The notes beneath the pieces were generated by a model. The model saw only the letters and a program-made list of their open reading frames with translations, made no database searches and was not told the origin of the DNA. DNA of 64,000 nucleotides from Margaritifera margaritifera (lineage: Eukaryota; Mollusca; Bivalvia; Unionida; Margaritiferidae): positions 2,170,001 to 2,234,000 of the forward strand of contig JAQPZY010001554.1 of NCBI GenBank assembly GCA_029931535.1. The letters run 5' to 3'. Shown here piece by piece: positions 14,646-35,140 of this stretch; the stretch's first letter is position 1; each line of letters opens with the position of its first letter. A program made the position numbers and the translations under genes.

Positions 14646-15040
14646 CTTTTGATTCCCCTTCAGGCCATCCAATTCGATACAATTTTGACAGAATTTTTAT
14701 TTAATATATTTTTAGATGTATCTTCAAGAATTTGTTTCACCTTATTATTACCATTAGATCATACTTGAATAGAATCTTTTATCTATTTCGATATTTGTTT
14801 TACAATAATATGTCCCATGACATTAGCCCCTAATTGTTTTGCTTATGTTTCTAATATACTTCTTGCTCCTTAGATAGCTTTTGTTGCAATTTGTATGCTA
14901 ATGTTTTCATATCAGGTAACTTCCTCAATACCATTTTACTCCCAATTGAACAAAGTTCGTTTCAACACATCAAATACATAACCAAATATATTACCACCGA
15001 CAACTTTCTTTTTGATGATTGCTTTCTGGTTTGTTTCAGA

Positions 15041-15105
<65 letters not shown>

Positions 15106-15300
15106 TATATATATATAGGTGTGTTATATTTGTTCTCTTCTTTGAAATGTAATATGTTCCTCTTTCGCCATTTGGATCAACCTCTTTCTCAGAATAGCTT
15201 TTAATACGTATTATATTACTTGATAATTGGTATATTTTAATAATTGGCCCGTATATTAAGTAATTTCTCCGTATATTCAATACACTAGCTTGGATATTAT
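14645..15300 (-). pseudogene. Unrecognised Maverick-like element gene, broken
   Basis: Minus-strand coding-like pieces are split by a CA/TA microsatellite (15042-15118). 15280-15130 has NYLIYGPIIKIYQLSSN and EKEVDPNGERG. 14960-14880 has LPDMKTLAYKLQQKLSKEQE. 14870-14690 has a GANVMGHII-type stretch and KQILEDTSKNILNKNS. The Ala/Gly and Lys-rich helical style resembles small virion-associated proteins of this element class, but I do not recognise it. Confidence 0.35.
15042..15118. repeat. (CA)n(TA)n compound microsatellite
   Basis: CA units pass directly into TA units; a short TAGATATATA irregularity lies at the end. Confidence 0.95.
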
Positions 15301-15488
15301 TTGGTTTTAACTAGAACAGAATAGCACTGTTTGTGGCATTTATATAATTATTTGTTACCAAATTACATCGTAATAACAATCTGTCAATTTGTGATATGTT
15401 TACTGTTGTATCACCTTCATTTTCTCTTTCTTCTGTTATTCTCAGATCAAAGCCTAAACTGTTTCAGATGCTGTTCTTAATTATAAAA

Positions 15489-15995
15489 TTAATTTTGTAA
15501 ATTATCTGATAATATAATTCTGCATCCAAGTATGTATAAAGTTGGCTCAATTATTATCTTCCTCTCGTTTAATTTATTATTACTTGTTAATATCATATTG
15601 ATTGGTTTATTCAGATTATCTATATTATATAATCCTGTTGGTTCTATTGTATCGAACCATTTTGTACCATCATTAATCCTGTTGGTACTATTGTATCGAA
15701 CCATTTTGTACCATCATTAATCCTGTTGGTACTATTGTATCAAACCATTTTGTACCATCATTAATCCTGTTGGCACTATTGTATCGAACCATTTTGTACC
15801 ATCATAGTATGGAAAAGGATTATTTGCTGATGTTACATTAAACCATGAGTGCCACACTTCTGAGCTTATCAGTAGTATTTTATAAGTTTTATTAATATCA
15901 AGCTGTACTGGCGGGCTAAAATTCATGGTAAAATTGCAACTTTCGCCATAAGTTGCATTATCAGAATCTAAAAACAGTGTTATTTCAAATACCAC
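15489..15995 (-). pseudogene. Second capsid-type gene of the Maverick-like element, broken
   Basis: The start at 15995 (MVFEITLFLDSDNATYGES) leads into NFTMNFSPPVQLDINKTYKI, LLISSEVWHSWFNV and then KWFDTIVPTG. This strand-rich layout is seen in an animal-genome family that I place with Maverick-type virion proteins (minor capsid or penton type), by inference. The KWFDTIVPTG segment has been amplified as a 44-bp tandem repeat, which is not a multiple of three and destroys the frame. A further coding-like piece follows at 15600-15489. Confidence 0.5.
15631..15806. repeat. 44-bp tandem repeat, 4 copies, made from coding sequence
   Basis: Units start aatcctgttgg at 15631, 15675, 15719 and 15763. 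Each encodes the DGTKWFDTI..PTG peptide of the surrounding capsid-type gene in a different frame. Confidence 0.9.
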
Positions 15996-16108
15996 TGTTA
16001 TATAATATAATTATATAATATCATAGATAGTTGTTAAAAATAAGTTTTAATTCGCATAATTTGTTAGGGTAAATATACAATTTTCCAAAATAGGATCCAT
16101 CATCCAAT

Positions 16109-16822
16109 TTATAAGATTTTTTTAGGTACACATTCATCAGAATCATATTCTATTCCTAGCCCTGTAACCTTTGTTTTTGGTTTGACTAACAAAGCTTGAG
16201 ATAGTTGTTTATGCTCTCTTGTACTAGCTATTCTCTTTGCGGATTTCTTGTTTCGTTTTAGTTGTTTGGCCTGCGTATCCCCAGCTGGCATCTCTGCTTC
16301 TAATTCATCTTGTATCATTTTTTATATATTGTTAATGCTTCTTTGTTTTCTTTTCTAATTTAGGATTTAATGTTTTCTTTATTATTTTAGGTTCGACTAA
16401 TGCGATTCCTCAATAGATTTAGTATTAAATAGTTTTGGTGTTACAAATTTATATGAAGCTATAATTTGTTGTTGTTCAGATGTAAGATAGATATCTTCTA
16501 TTTTGCTTGCTCTATTGCCGGTGTTTTGGCTGCTTGCTCTACTGTAGGAGTTCTGAGTTATAATGGTTGTAAAAAACGTGGAGGAACATGGGGTATACAA
16601 TGCGTTTGATCTTGCGCCTCTTATGTTAACGTCCTTTAATAATTTTGTAATTGACTTAACAGGTGTTTTAATTGACTCAGCCATTGGTTCTGCAACTTCC
16701 TGCTGAGACTTTTGTTTGCCATTTTTTTTCTTGTAAAAGTTGATTCTTTTTTCTTCTGGTTTTAAGTCATTTTCAATGATCTCTTTACGTTTTCGCATAC
16801 TAGTATCATTTTCAAAACCCAT
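16109..16822 (-). pseudogene. Lysine-rich Maverick-like element ORFs
   Basis: Two minus-strand frames, 16822-16397 and 16318-16109, are separated by about 80 bases with stops. The first is basic at its N-terminus (MRKRKEIIENDLKPEEKRIN) and Ser/Thr-rich later. The second is basic (KQLKRNKKSAKRI) and ends in an acidic turn. They may be two parts of one gene. No known domain is recognised. Their position between capsid-type genes suggests an element-encoded nucleic-acid-binding or core protein, which is inference only. Confidence 0.4.
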
Positions 16823-17300
16823 TATCTATGGTAATATATTATATAATATTTATTGCAACATAATGCAAAATAATGCGAAATATCATTATCTTGGTCCACA
16901 AATGTGAAACTGATCGAAACTTTTGCGGTATCTTGCGGGCATGTTTGCGGCTGTTTTATCAAAATCAAAGAAACTGTAAAACAAAATTTCACTACATCAT
17001 ATCCGGCCCCCATGCTTGTTGTGATTTTATTTTTGCCCATGTCCAATGTGCCTGACATAGAATCAATACTTTCAATTTTTAAAAAGTTGCATTATTGTAA
17101 TTTTCATTATTGGTATCAAGGTTATCCACAAAAAATTTGGTGCAAGCTTCCTGGGCGGCCGTTGGGTTATAGAGGTTCGTTATTTTGTTGCCTCCCCATA
17201 TCTACATTTGAAAAACAAATCGAGTCGCTGCTTTTTCCGAACTACCAGTTTGAACTATCTGATCACCATTTCTTTTTATTGACATCCCATCAGAAGATAA
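16822..17300 (-). pseudogene. Coding-like relic in the Maverick-like element
   Basis: On the minus strand, 17300-17080 reads with one or two stops as protein-like text (MSIKRNGDQIVQTGSSEKAA, IWGGNKITNLYNPTAAQEA, FVDNLDTNNENYNN). A second frame, 17058-16822, has MGKNKITTSMGAGYDVVKF. Not recognised. Confidence 0.3.
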
Positions 17301-17389
17301 GATAATAATAGGTCCAGTTTTGCCATAATAGCTAATAACATTTTGGTCATTACCAAATTTTAACTACAAATTGATTCCCAGATTCATTA

Positions 17390-17570
17390 TTAGAGCAAAC
17401 AATGTGTCTGCCAGCATTCTCGTCCATTGAAATGTCTAGATTGTTCGTTATAATATCTTTTCAACAAATAAATATCATGTAATTTTTGTAATTGTTCATA
17501 AACCTTTTTGCATTGACGTTCAACTTTTTGGAGCTGATCATCAGCAAAAATAGGTGATACAACTATTAAA
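17390..17570 (-). pseudogene. Coiled-coil-like relic
   Basis: The minus strand encodes QLQKVERQCKKVYEQLQKLH, a short heptad-like segment, then YNEQSRHFNGRECWQ. The 26-bp tandem array lies immediately upstream. Not recognised. Confidence 0.25.
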
Positions 17571-17801
17571 AGCATACTGTATGTACTGCCTGACACAGCA
17601 TACTGTATGTACTGCCTGAAACAGCATAATATCTGTACTGCCGGACACAGCATACTGTATGTACTGCCTGATACAGCATACTGTATGTACTGCCTGACAC
17701 AGCATACTGTACTGCCTGACACAGCATACTGTATGTACTGCCTGACACAGCATACTGTATGTACTGCCTGACACAGCATACTGTATGTACCACCTGACAC
17801 A
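17571..17801. repeat. 26-bp tandem repeat, about 9 copies
   Basis: The unit is agcatactgtatgtactgcc plus tgacac. One copy is 22 bp (tatg lost) and one is diverged. Each unit contains the near-palindrome gtacatacagtatgc. Long ORFs across it in three frames are artefacts. Confidence 0.95.
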
Positions 17802-18000
17802 TCATTGCCTCTATTCATTGGGCTTCCTAAATTGACAGTCTTATTTTTATTTATATTCAGATCTTGTAAAATTTCTGACTATCCCGGCTGTAACCCAGCA
17901 CCTCGATTGATGTGTTCATCTAATTCATTTTTAATATGTATAACTTTATTTCTTTTTGCAAATTTACTTGTATCTAATTTGAAAACGCCCGCGTTACCCG

Positions 18001-18225
18001 CTTGTGTTCAAAATTATGTATAGCTCATATGGCATTAACACAAGCATCGGCGCTATCAGCTAGTGTTCCAAATTATGTATGGCTCATATGGCATTAACAC
18101 AAGCATCGGCGCTATCAGCTAGTGTTCCAAATTATGTATAGCTCATATGGCATTAACACAAGCATCGGCGCTATCCGCAGGTGTTCAAAATTATGTATCA
18201 TATGGCATTAACACAAGCATCGGCG
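18001..18225. repeat. 59-bp tandem repeat, about 4 copies
   Basis: Units run tgttcaaaattatgtat ... gctcatatggcattaaca ... caagcatcggcgctatc. The last copy lacks the agctc segment. Confidence 0.95.
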
Positions 18226-18477
18226 AAACTGAGATCGTCTGGGATGCATAATGTTGTCAATATTGCAAAGTTATTCTTCGTGTTATTCCACAATAAATCG
18301 TACTCCTTTTATATTCGTTAGTTTTTAGGTATCTTAATATTGATTTTATGAAGTTCAAATATATTTTAAATATTTGTTATGGTATTTCTTCTCTTGTTTT
18401 ATGGTTTAAAGTAATACAGTTTCTAATTTTCTAATCATCGAATTAAATGTTATGTGAAATTTCTAATTATATTATAG

Positions 18478-18740
18478 TTACGTTTTAATTTTATATTTTT
18501 CCTGGGGGTGATAAACATTTTCTTCTAAAACTTTATATCCATGATTAGAATCACAATATAAACAAATATATCCGCCATCAAAATCTAATATAATACTTTT
18601 ATCACAACAGGAATCAGTATCATCATTGTTCAATTCGCTACAAATTTCAAAAAATTTCCCAATTAACATTTTCATCAATTTTAGTTCTCCGTCAGGCAAA
18701 TTGTCAAATTCTCTGATAATTTTGTTCTAAATGTTCCATG
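18478..18740 (-). pseudogene. Small acidic and cysteine-containing ORF
   Basis: The minus strand reads REFDNLPDGELKLMKMLIGK through an acidic NDDTDSCCDKS to GGYICLYCDSNHGYKV. The CC...C..C pattern could bind zinc. Not recognised. It lies beside an LRR relic in the same orientation. Confidence 0.3.
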
Positions 18741-18809
18741 TATATATAATATACTCAGTATTTCTTTAAGCCTTTTTGGCCTAAAAAGTGATTACTTTCT
18801 CTGTGAATT

Positions 18810-19115
18810 GTTTATAACGTATGTACATTTAGTAGAACTTCTCAGAAATTGATTAAATTACTTATGTTTGTCGGTATTGCTCTTAATTTATTACTACTTA
18901 GGTAAAGTATTTGCAAGCTGATTAAATTGCCTATGTTTCACGGTATTAATTCAAGTTTGTTATCACTTAACTGAAGTTCTTATAAATTAGTTTATATTAT
19001 TATTTCTGACGGTATTTCACGCAAATTTTTATTCCTCAACACTAGTTTGCACAGATTATATATTTCACAAATACTTTGACTTAAATGAAAAAAATTGTAA
19101 TCTGCACAATTTTAG
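18810..19115 (-). pseudogene. Leucine-rich-repeat protein relic
   Basis: Reading the minus strand in shifting frames gives four 23-residue-type repeats: SICEIYNLCKLVLRNKNL, REIPSEI, LQLSDNKLELIP..IGNLISL, and QILYLSSNKLRAIPTNISNL. This is the typical LxxLxLxxNxLxxIPxxIxNL pattern. Stops interrupt it. It may be a captured host-type gene carried by the Maverick-like element, or an independent pseudogene. Confidence 0.6.
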
Positions 19116-20270
19116 TTGATCCTTTTTCTCCATTTTTATAATAATATGTAATTAATATTTAAGCCTGCTCAAGCAATGGTCGAACTTGACAAAATGGACG
19201 AACTAAAGGCCCCGCGTAAAAGATGCATCTACAACACCCTTTTGTTGGTGAGTTTCTAGGGCGGGCATTTTCTGACTAAGCACTTAGACAGCCCCAGACT
19301 TAATCCATTCTCTTTTCGCACGATCAGTTGTGCGGGATGTCGTCTCCAGCGATTGCAATCCGTATGTTTGAATGCACCCTCGACTAAGTTCCTAGGGGTC
19401 AAAAGCTAGGAATTCCGGAAGTAATTCAAGCTATACATAATGGCCAGTCCCCCAGAAAAGTAAGTGCCAGGCCGGCCATTCGCGTGTATGCAATCGATTT
19501 CGACTCAGGGCCAAATCAACACAATAAGGCAGTCATACTAAAAGAAATTAATCGAAAGAGGGCCGATAGTAGCGTCCCACAATTAAATAAAAAAAGACTA
19601 AAGTCGGCGGGGGGTGGGGGGGGGGCTCGGGCTCGACCATGCAGTGAATCGTAAACCGGGAGAAAGTCTACTTTACAGTGACTTTCAAATACAGTCAGCC
19701 AAATCTCTCTAAGTTGGCACAATTTGACTATATGTATTAAAACCACCGTTTTTTCGACCAGACTGATTCAGATAGCGCTGACAAATAAAATAATCACATT
19801 CCCTGTAAATAGATTATAATGTTCAGCTGTGTATAAATGGTGCTGGTTATTATAATTATGCCCTGTGATTTAATCAAAAATGTTTTAAACACCTCCATAT
19901 CGTTCTTAAATTTTAGCACACAGAAAATGTTCAATATTTCTGGTTGTTTATTATTTAACAATCAGTCAAATTTACATAACGATTAACAATTGTCGCCTCG
20001 AGCTGATTCAAGCCAATGAATCATTACGATAAACATGCGGTTGATTTCGCAGTACCAATACTATTTACGATCAACATAGTGATGTGTACCTGCCCAAACA
20101 AGTCATTGCCAACATGCAAAACATAAGAACATGGATTAGTTCATTTTAATATCTAAAATTGTAATTTAAACCACCAATAATTTAATTTAATGAGAAGGGA
20201 AGTGTACGCGGGTAATAAGTATCCCGGATATCTATTACTCACCGTGAACAGTGTGGTCTAAAATAATCAA
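19116..20270. other. No clear gene
   Basis: Mixed-composition sequence with a poly-G run near 19612-19625. No coding signature or repeat structure was found. Confidence 0.5.
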
Positions 20271-20439
20271 AATGGCCAAAATGTTGGACCGCCCCCCAAA
20301 AAAATAAAAAAAATAAAATAAATTACAGAAAAAATGCGGTATGTTTGATATATGAATAAATTACGCAAACAAATTCTGCGTTTAAACAAAGTGAGTTCAT
20401 ATCTATTGATAATATAAGAATGAACAACCTGAAATTTCG

Positions 20440-20640
20440 TGGGGAAAAAACTTATAGAAAAATCAATATAATAAAGTAAATATGAATTTAAAAAATGACT
20501 CAAAGAAAAATCAATTTAATAAATTAAATATGAAGTTTAAAAAAACTTCAAGAAAAATCAATATAATAAATAAGATATGAATTTTAAAAATAGCTTCAAG
20601 AATAATTCAATAAATTAAATATGGAAATCTTAAGAGAGTT
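20440..20640. repeat. Degenerate AT-rich tandem repeat, about 60 bp unit
   Basis: Three to four diverged copies built on gaaaaatcaatataataaa ... aaatatgaatttaaaaa. They lie directly upstream of the coding-like piece at 20620-20775. Confidence 0.65.
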
Positions 20641-20775
20641 GCAGAGAATATTTGTTGGATCTCTATCGAAAAACAATTTTCCCCCAGCTGGAGAAAATTA
20701 TTTAAAAACCATGCTCTTGAACTATTGAAATCTGACCATTCTGGAGAGCATCATAATATGATTTGTTTTAAATAA
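20620..20775 (+). pseudogene. Coding-like relic upstream of polymerase B
   Basis: A frame reading MEILRELQRIFVGSLSKNNF, then PPAGENYLK, shifts by one base into NHALELLKSDHSGEHHNMIC. The protein-like text across a single frameshift suggests a decayed element gene or polymerase N-terminal region. Not recognised further. Confidence 0.3.
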
Positions 20776-21559
20776 AAAAATACGAAATACATAAATAAAC
20801 CAACACGTGAATGATTATGTACAAATGATATCAGATTATAATAAAACAATAAAACCCGTACAATCGCCAAGAAAATCAGATATCAAACCGGCCACAAAAC
20901 GCGTACAATCATCACAGAAAACCTGTGCCATCCCTAATGCCACCTCCAAGAAAACTGGGCCAACAACCAAGACTTGTTTTGAAGAAGAACATAGCTAAAC
21001 ATTTGTTAAAGATTTTGAGGACCCGATCGATTGGATATAGAAATATAATAACGACTTATACACATTTGTTTTTATTAAGTCTGAAAAAAAAATTGCTAAC
21101 ATTGGAATACACTTCAGTATTCCGATAAAAAAGGATGTACAAGATGCTAAAATGTGTGTGGTGATATAGAAGTAGCAGAAGAAATTGGTGCCTTTCTTGT
21201 TAGTGAATGGCGCCTGTGCTAAATGTAAATAATGTTAATGACATTATCCTGCATGCGTTTGATGTAATAAAGAGCCAATTCGAAACATTCTTAGAACTGG
21301 GTAGCTGTTGAGACATACGACCTATATATATCTATGCATCTCACATTACAAATTACCTTCGGAAAAATGTTATAATCCTCTACCAGAAGATATAGCATCA
21401 AAAAAGAGTGCATACATGTCCAGAATAATGATAATAAATGTTTTCACGAGCTATTTTGTCATCTTTATTTGCTGCAGTTCGTGATGCTGGGCGGATATCG
21501 AAGTATAAGAATCATGTTGACAAATTAAATTGTCGTGATATAAAGTCCATAGTGCTTGC

Positions 21560-22283
21560 AGTTTAACTAGTCAAAATGGATCGCGCTAAACGTCCAGTTT
21601 TACATTGACCTGAGAGCACGATCTAAAAATGAATTTGAAAAATATTTGTTGAAACTGATGAATAACTCTGTCTTTGGCAAAACTTTTAAAAATATAAGGA
21701 TCAGTGTTAATGCTAAATTGATATAAAAATACTTGACAAAGATTTGGTAGCAATTCGTTCTGTAAAAACAAAATTGATGCTAAAGCGACGCATTTCTACT
21801 GGGCTGTTTGTGATGGATCTAACTAAGTTCAAATTGTATGACTATTATTATTATTATTATCTTAGAATGGAATATGGAAAAGAATATAAAGTTTGATATA
21901 CTCAGACACAGATAGCTTTCTGATAGAATTTAAAACCAAAAATATGTACCATGACATTTTCGGACTACAGCAAGGGAAAACTAATAAGCGAATTTGTTGG
22001 GCTTAGGCTGAAACTGTATTATGTCGTTCTTGTTAACAACAACCATATTAATACGGCTAAGGGAGTATCAAGGCCAATTGTTAAAAATGAATTAAGCCAT
22101 CTGCTGTATAAAAAATATTATTTGAAACAAATTGAAATGAAACGTGTGATACATTTGATAAAGAGCGAAAACCACCACATGGGCTTATACAAGATCGCAA
22201 AAAACAAACCTATCGCAGCTGGAAAAAAGAAAAATTTATCATTAAGGATGGAAATACTTATGCTTACGGGTATAATAAAATAA
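21560..22283 (+). pseudogene. Family B DNA polymerase relic (Maverick/Polinton type)
   Basis: Three polymerase motifs are visible in order. A YID lead-in and motif B, KLMNNSVFGKT (21652-21684), match the Kx3NSxYG class of protein-primed polymerases. A GLFVMDLTKFKLYDYYY stretch follows at 21808-21858. The metal-binding motif C, YSDTDS, lies at 21899-21916 and is intact. The C-terminal part at 21951-22283 has EFVGLRLKLYYV, GVSRPIVKNELSH and, after a frameshift, TYAYGYNKIR at the end. Stops and frameshifts separate these parts. Such polymerases occur in Mavericks and related viruses; with the capsid-type relics at 13-16 kb this supports one decayed element. Confidence 0.8.
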
Positions 22284-22329
22284 GATGCCAACCATTGTCT
22301 TTCTAGTGAAACCATTAAGTAAGAACATT

Positions 22330-22745
22330 CATTCTAGAAGTAATGCATACCTTATTTGTTTAACAACTTAGCTAGGAGAGGTCCCTCCCGAAACACTATG
22401 AAAACCTTCAACCGCGTGTCCTAAAAGCATATTAAGTCTGAACGCCCTAAAAAACAATAAAAACTATGAAGCTCATACCTTAAAAGCATGTTCATTATAG
22501 ATCCGTCTAAAACAATATAAATACCACGGAACGCACCTCCTCCCGGTATATTCCTTCTAGATCCCTCTAAAAAACTATAAACACCATTAAGCGTTCGTCC
22601 TAAAAGCATATTCAATCCGGACGCCCTGGAACACTATAAATGCCATCAAGCGCATGTCCTAAAAGCAAATGCATTCTAGACCCTCTAATAAATACAACAG
22701 ATGCCTATCCTAAATGAATATTAAATCCAGACACCATGAAACTCT
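22330..22745. repeat. Degenerate tandem repeat, about 60 bp unit, 6-7 copies
   Basis: The unit alternates gtcctaaaagcatattca with tctagatccctctaaaaaac and a taaacaccat.aagcgc link. Copies are well diverged. Confidence 0.8.
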
Positions 22746-23941
22746 ACAACTACCTTTATTTAAGCTCACAAAACAACACCATAAACATCATATGTTAAAC
22801 TCCCCAAAACTGAAAACACCATCACATTAAACCAAAACGCGAAAAAACATGCCTCAGAATATCCATTTTCCTCCTACATGGATGGTTAGATGGACTGATG
22901 GGTGAAGCTTTTCCTTGAAAACTGACTGATTTCTTCATGACAAGATTTAAGCTGTAGATTGTTATTCACGTGATCCTAATTTCTTTCCCGCAGATCTAAA
23001 GTAGAAGCTTAACAAAAACTGGATGCAAGATTCTTCAAATATCGCAGAAACAATGGAAAACATGATACAAAAAACAAGTGCCTTTGCCAGCACAGTCACG
23101 GGCGATAAACTTATCATCTACACTCAGACAATAAAATGCAAAAACAGAAAATGCCAGGTATACATGCAGAACAAAATGGACATGTTTCGATGTTCTTTTT
23201 TGTCCAACGCATTTTTGCTAAGACAATACCATATTTTGGCGTATAACTTTTATACCATATTTTGGCGTACTACATATAATTTGCTGATTGAATAACTTTG
23301 CTACTAAGTTTATATTCAGGAATATATTTGTAAAATATACCAATTTCTTACATATATGCTAGTCCAAATTTATAAAATATAATATAACTGAAACCAATAT
23401 GCGCTTTTGGGTCTTGTGTGTCCTTGAAACAATTTTTTGAAGCGCGGTCGGCTATTTTAGGATCAAGGGGAGTTTTTATATTGGTGGGTCTACCAATAAA
23501 TCCATGTCTTTGTATTCCAGTGCTCTCTGAAGTTGCGTGTATGTTGGCACACCCTTTCATCGTAATTTGTACATGATCAGACATATTTTAAGTAGATTGG
23601 GGATTACTATTTCGTGACATCAGCCGTACTCAAACATAGTGTTTGAACACAAATGTTATGTTTGGAAACGTGTGCTTGTTATAGCCGGTATATAACTTAT
23701 ACACCTAGTAAATGATCGTGTAAGAATAATCATCAAATATGGTCTGCTGTGTGTAAATGTTGGCCTGTGCACGGGGTCAGAGTTTGTATTTGAGAGTTTA
23801 AAGTCTATCCTGAGTGTTTTGGTAAACCGTGTATAACTGTATTATATGCGTTAATTAGGGTGTGATTTCAAACAATTTTCAACGGACATGTCGGAATTCA
23901 TTGGTAGTAAATAACAAAATTTCTTTAATTTAAGGAGCCAA
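22746..23941. other. Upstream region of the large secreted-protein gene
   Basis: No confident gene. The small ORFs at 23023-23295 and 23348-23584 have no recognisable motif. A possible 3' splice site, tttctttaatttaag, ends seven bases before the ATG at 23942, so a 5' UTR exon may lie in this stretch. Confidence 0.45.
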
Positions 23942-33312
<9,371 letters not shown>

Positions 33313-33335
33313 ACGCGATGTCAGCTGTTAAAATC

Positions 33336-33513
33336 GGTGAAGATTATTGAGACGACATGTACATTATCTCAGGGGAAAATTACATTTTCGTTACACTGTC
33401 AAAAAGAGCTCAATCGTCTTGGTTAGGTGAAGATTGAGACGACATGTACATTATCTCAGGGTAAAATTACATTTTCGTTACAGTGTAGAAAAGAGCTCAA
33501 TCGTCTTGGTTAA
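33336..33513. repeat. 90-bp tandem duplication in the 3' UTR
   Basis: Two copies of ggtgaagatt...gagacgacatgtacattatc ... agctcaatcgtcttggtta, 90 bp apart and nearly identical. Confidence 0.95.
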
Positions 33514-33682
33514 TTACAATGTTGATGAAATGTTGCTTTTATATGACATGATTTATAGTCTCAGAAATCACTGGTGAACTTTTTACCTTCAATTTCACTT
33601 TTCAAAATTACGATTACTTTTTCATACAAATAACAGTGACTTTTTCAGATAAATAACAGTGATGCTTCTTCTGAACGCTCCT

Positions 33683-33780
33683 CGAGTAAAGAGATTTGTC
33701 ATTTTGCTTTACCTGAATAAAGAGATTTGTCATTTTCTTTACCTGAGTAAAAAGATTTGTCATTTTGCTTTACCTGAGTA
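33683..33780. repeat. About 33-bp tandem repeat, 3 copies
   Basis: Unit gagtaaagagatttgtcatt plus ttgctttacct. The middle copy start contains AATAAA at 33716-33721, a candidate poly(A) signal for the gene upstream. Confidence 0.85.
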
Positions 33781-34142
33781 TATTTTGTGATGCACTCTCT
33801 TGCGAGAGATGTGCATCTTTACTAGTTTCTACCACCTTTTTCTTGCTTTGTTGGGTTTCTGCGTGATTTTTCAATTTTTTGTTCTGAAGAATTTCTGGTC
33901 GTTTTCTGCAGTGAGTGAAATCTCAAATAGATTATGGTCTAGAATATAAACGAGAGAAGAAAAAAAAAGAGAATCTTTAGGCTAATTTAATGTATAATAA
34001 AATGTTAAAACACGGCTTACTCTGACTGCGAAAACAGAAGAAAAAAAATACAGACTGAACTCTCAATTGTTGTTGTTTTCTATGAATGATGCACAGAAGC
34101 ATCAAATGTGCTTAATTCACATACCTTTAAAGCATATTATTA

Positions 34143-34625
34143 TTAAAATGTTTGTCAACTGAATGTCTAAATAGTGACAACACAATAAAAGAACTCCTGC
34201 AAAAGAAAAGAAAATCTTTCAGTGATTATCACCGCATACACTCAGACTATTTGATGAAACATTACAAGGAACACCGCTCAAACGCGTTGTGTCCTCATCA
34301 GTCAATTACTTACCACAAGCGGCTCGTTTGCTTCTGGTCATCACGGTATCTACAGCTTTCATTCTGAAGTGATTCCGGAATCATATGTTGGATTATTCAA
34401 TAAATGAATAAAACAAGAATTATTATTATTTAAATGTCTGTCAATTAAATGTGCGAATAGTGAAAACACACAAGAAAGGAAAACTATAGGAAAAATAAAC
34501 ATAAGTATAAAAAGAAAAGAAAAAAAAAACTCATACAAAAGAAAGTACATGTATATCAGTGTTTGATGAAACATAATGAACACTGCTCACTTGCTGAGCG
34601 CTCTCATCAGTCCATCAGTGTGAAT
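34143..34625. repeat. Diverged tandem duplication, about 285 bp period
   Basis: 34143-34345 and 34425-34640 share tgtc.a.t.aatgt.c.aatagtga, gtttgatgaaacat, gaacac.gctca and a ctcatcagtc end. Noncoding. Confidence 0.65.
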
Positions 34626-34844
34626 GAGCCCTTTCCCTCCTTACGAGCGGTTTGCTTTGTACGTGCCAATACTAGAAGTTTGTCTGTAAAATAGCTAAGT
34701 ACAAAAAATACCACTATTCCCAGCAAAGAAATCACAGTAGATACAGAAATAATTTTTTCCCTCAATTTAGATAGGCACAATTTTTTTTCGGTATTTCAAA
34801 TATCTTCCATCGTTAACGAGCATCAGTTTAATTTACAACCTCTT

Positions 34845-35140
34845 ATTAAAGGCTATTAACTTAAAGAGACCTTAGCTAATTGCACCTGTCATTAGTTGCT
34901 CAATTAAGGATCAAAGGTGACATTTTCACGTTTTTGAAAAGGAACCATAAGTATTACAAACAGTCTTTGTTTCATAACGGATTAGTGGCATTGTCTTCTT
35001 TAAGTTATATTTAAGTCTTTGATTTGTGTTGATTGTAATGTCCTAAACCCTTGGATATTAAGTTAAAGAGACTATAACAAATTGTGCCTGAAATTAGTGG
35101 TCCAATTAAGAATCAAACAGATGAAATTTTGTGTAAATGA
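34845..35140. repeat. Diverged tandem duplication, about 200 bp period
   Basis: 34845-34945 and 35046-35140 share attaa.ttaaagaga and the aattaag.atcaaa segment. Noncoding. Confidence 0.6.

Noticed and set aside
17390..17805. Three overlapping Cys/Val-rich minus-strand ORFs
   Set aside because: Generated by the 26-bp tandem array; each frame is open only because the unit lacks stops.
17571..18225. CRISPR-like array
   Set aside because: Contiguous tandem units without unique spacers, in an animal genome.
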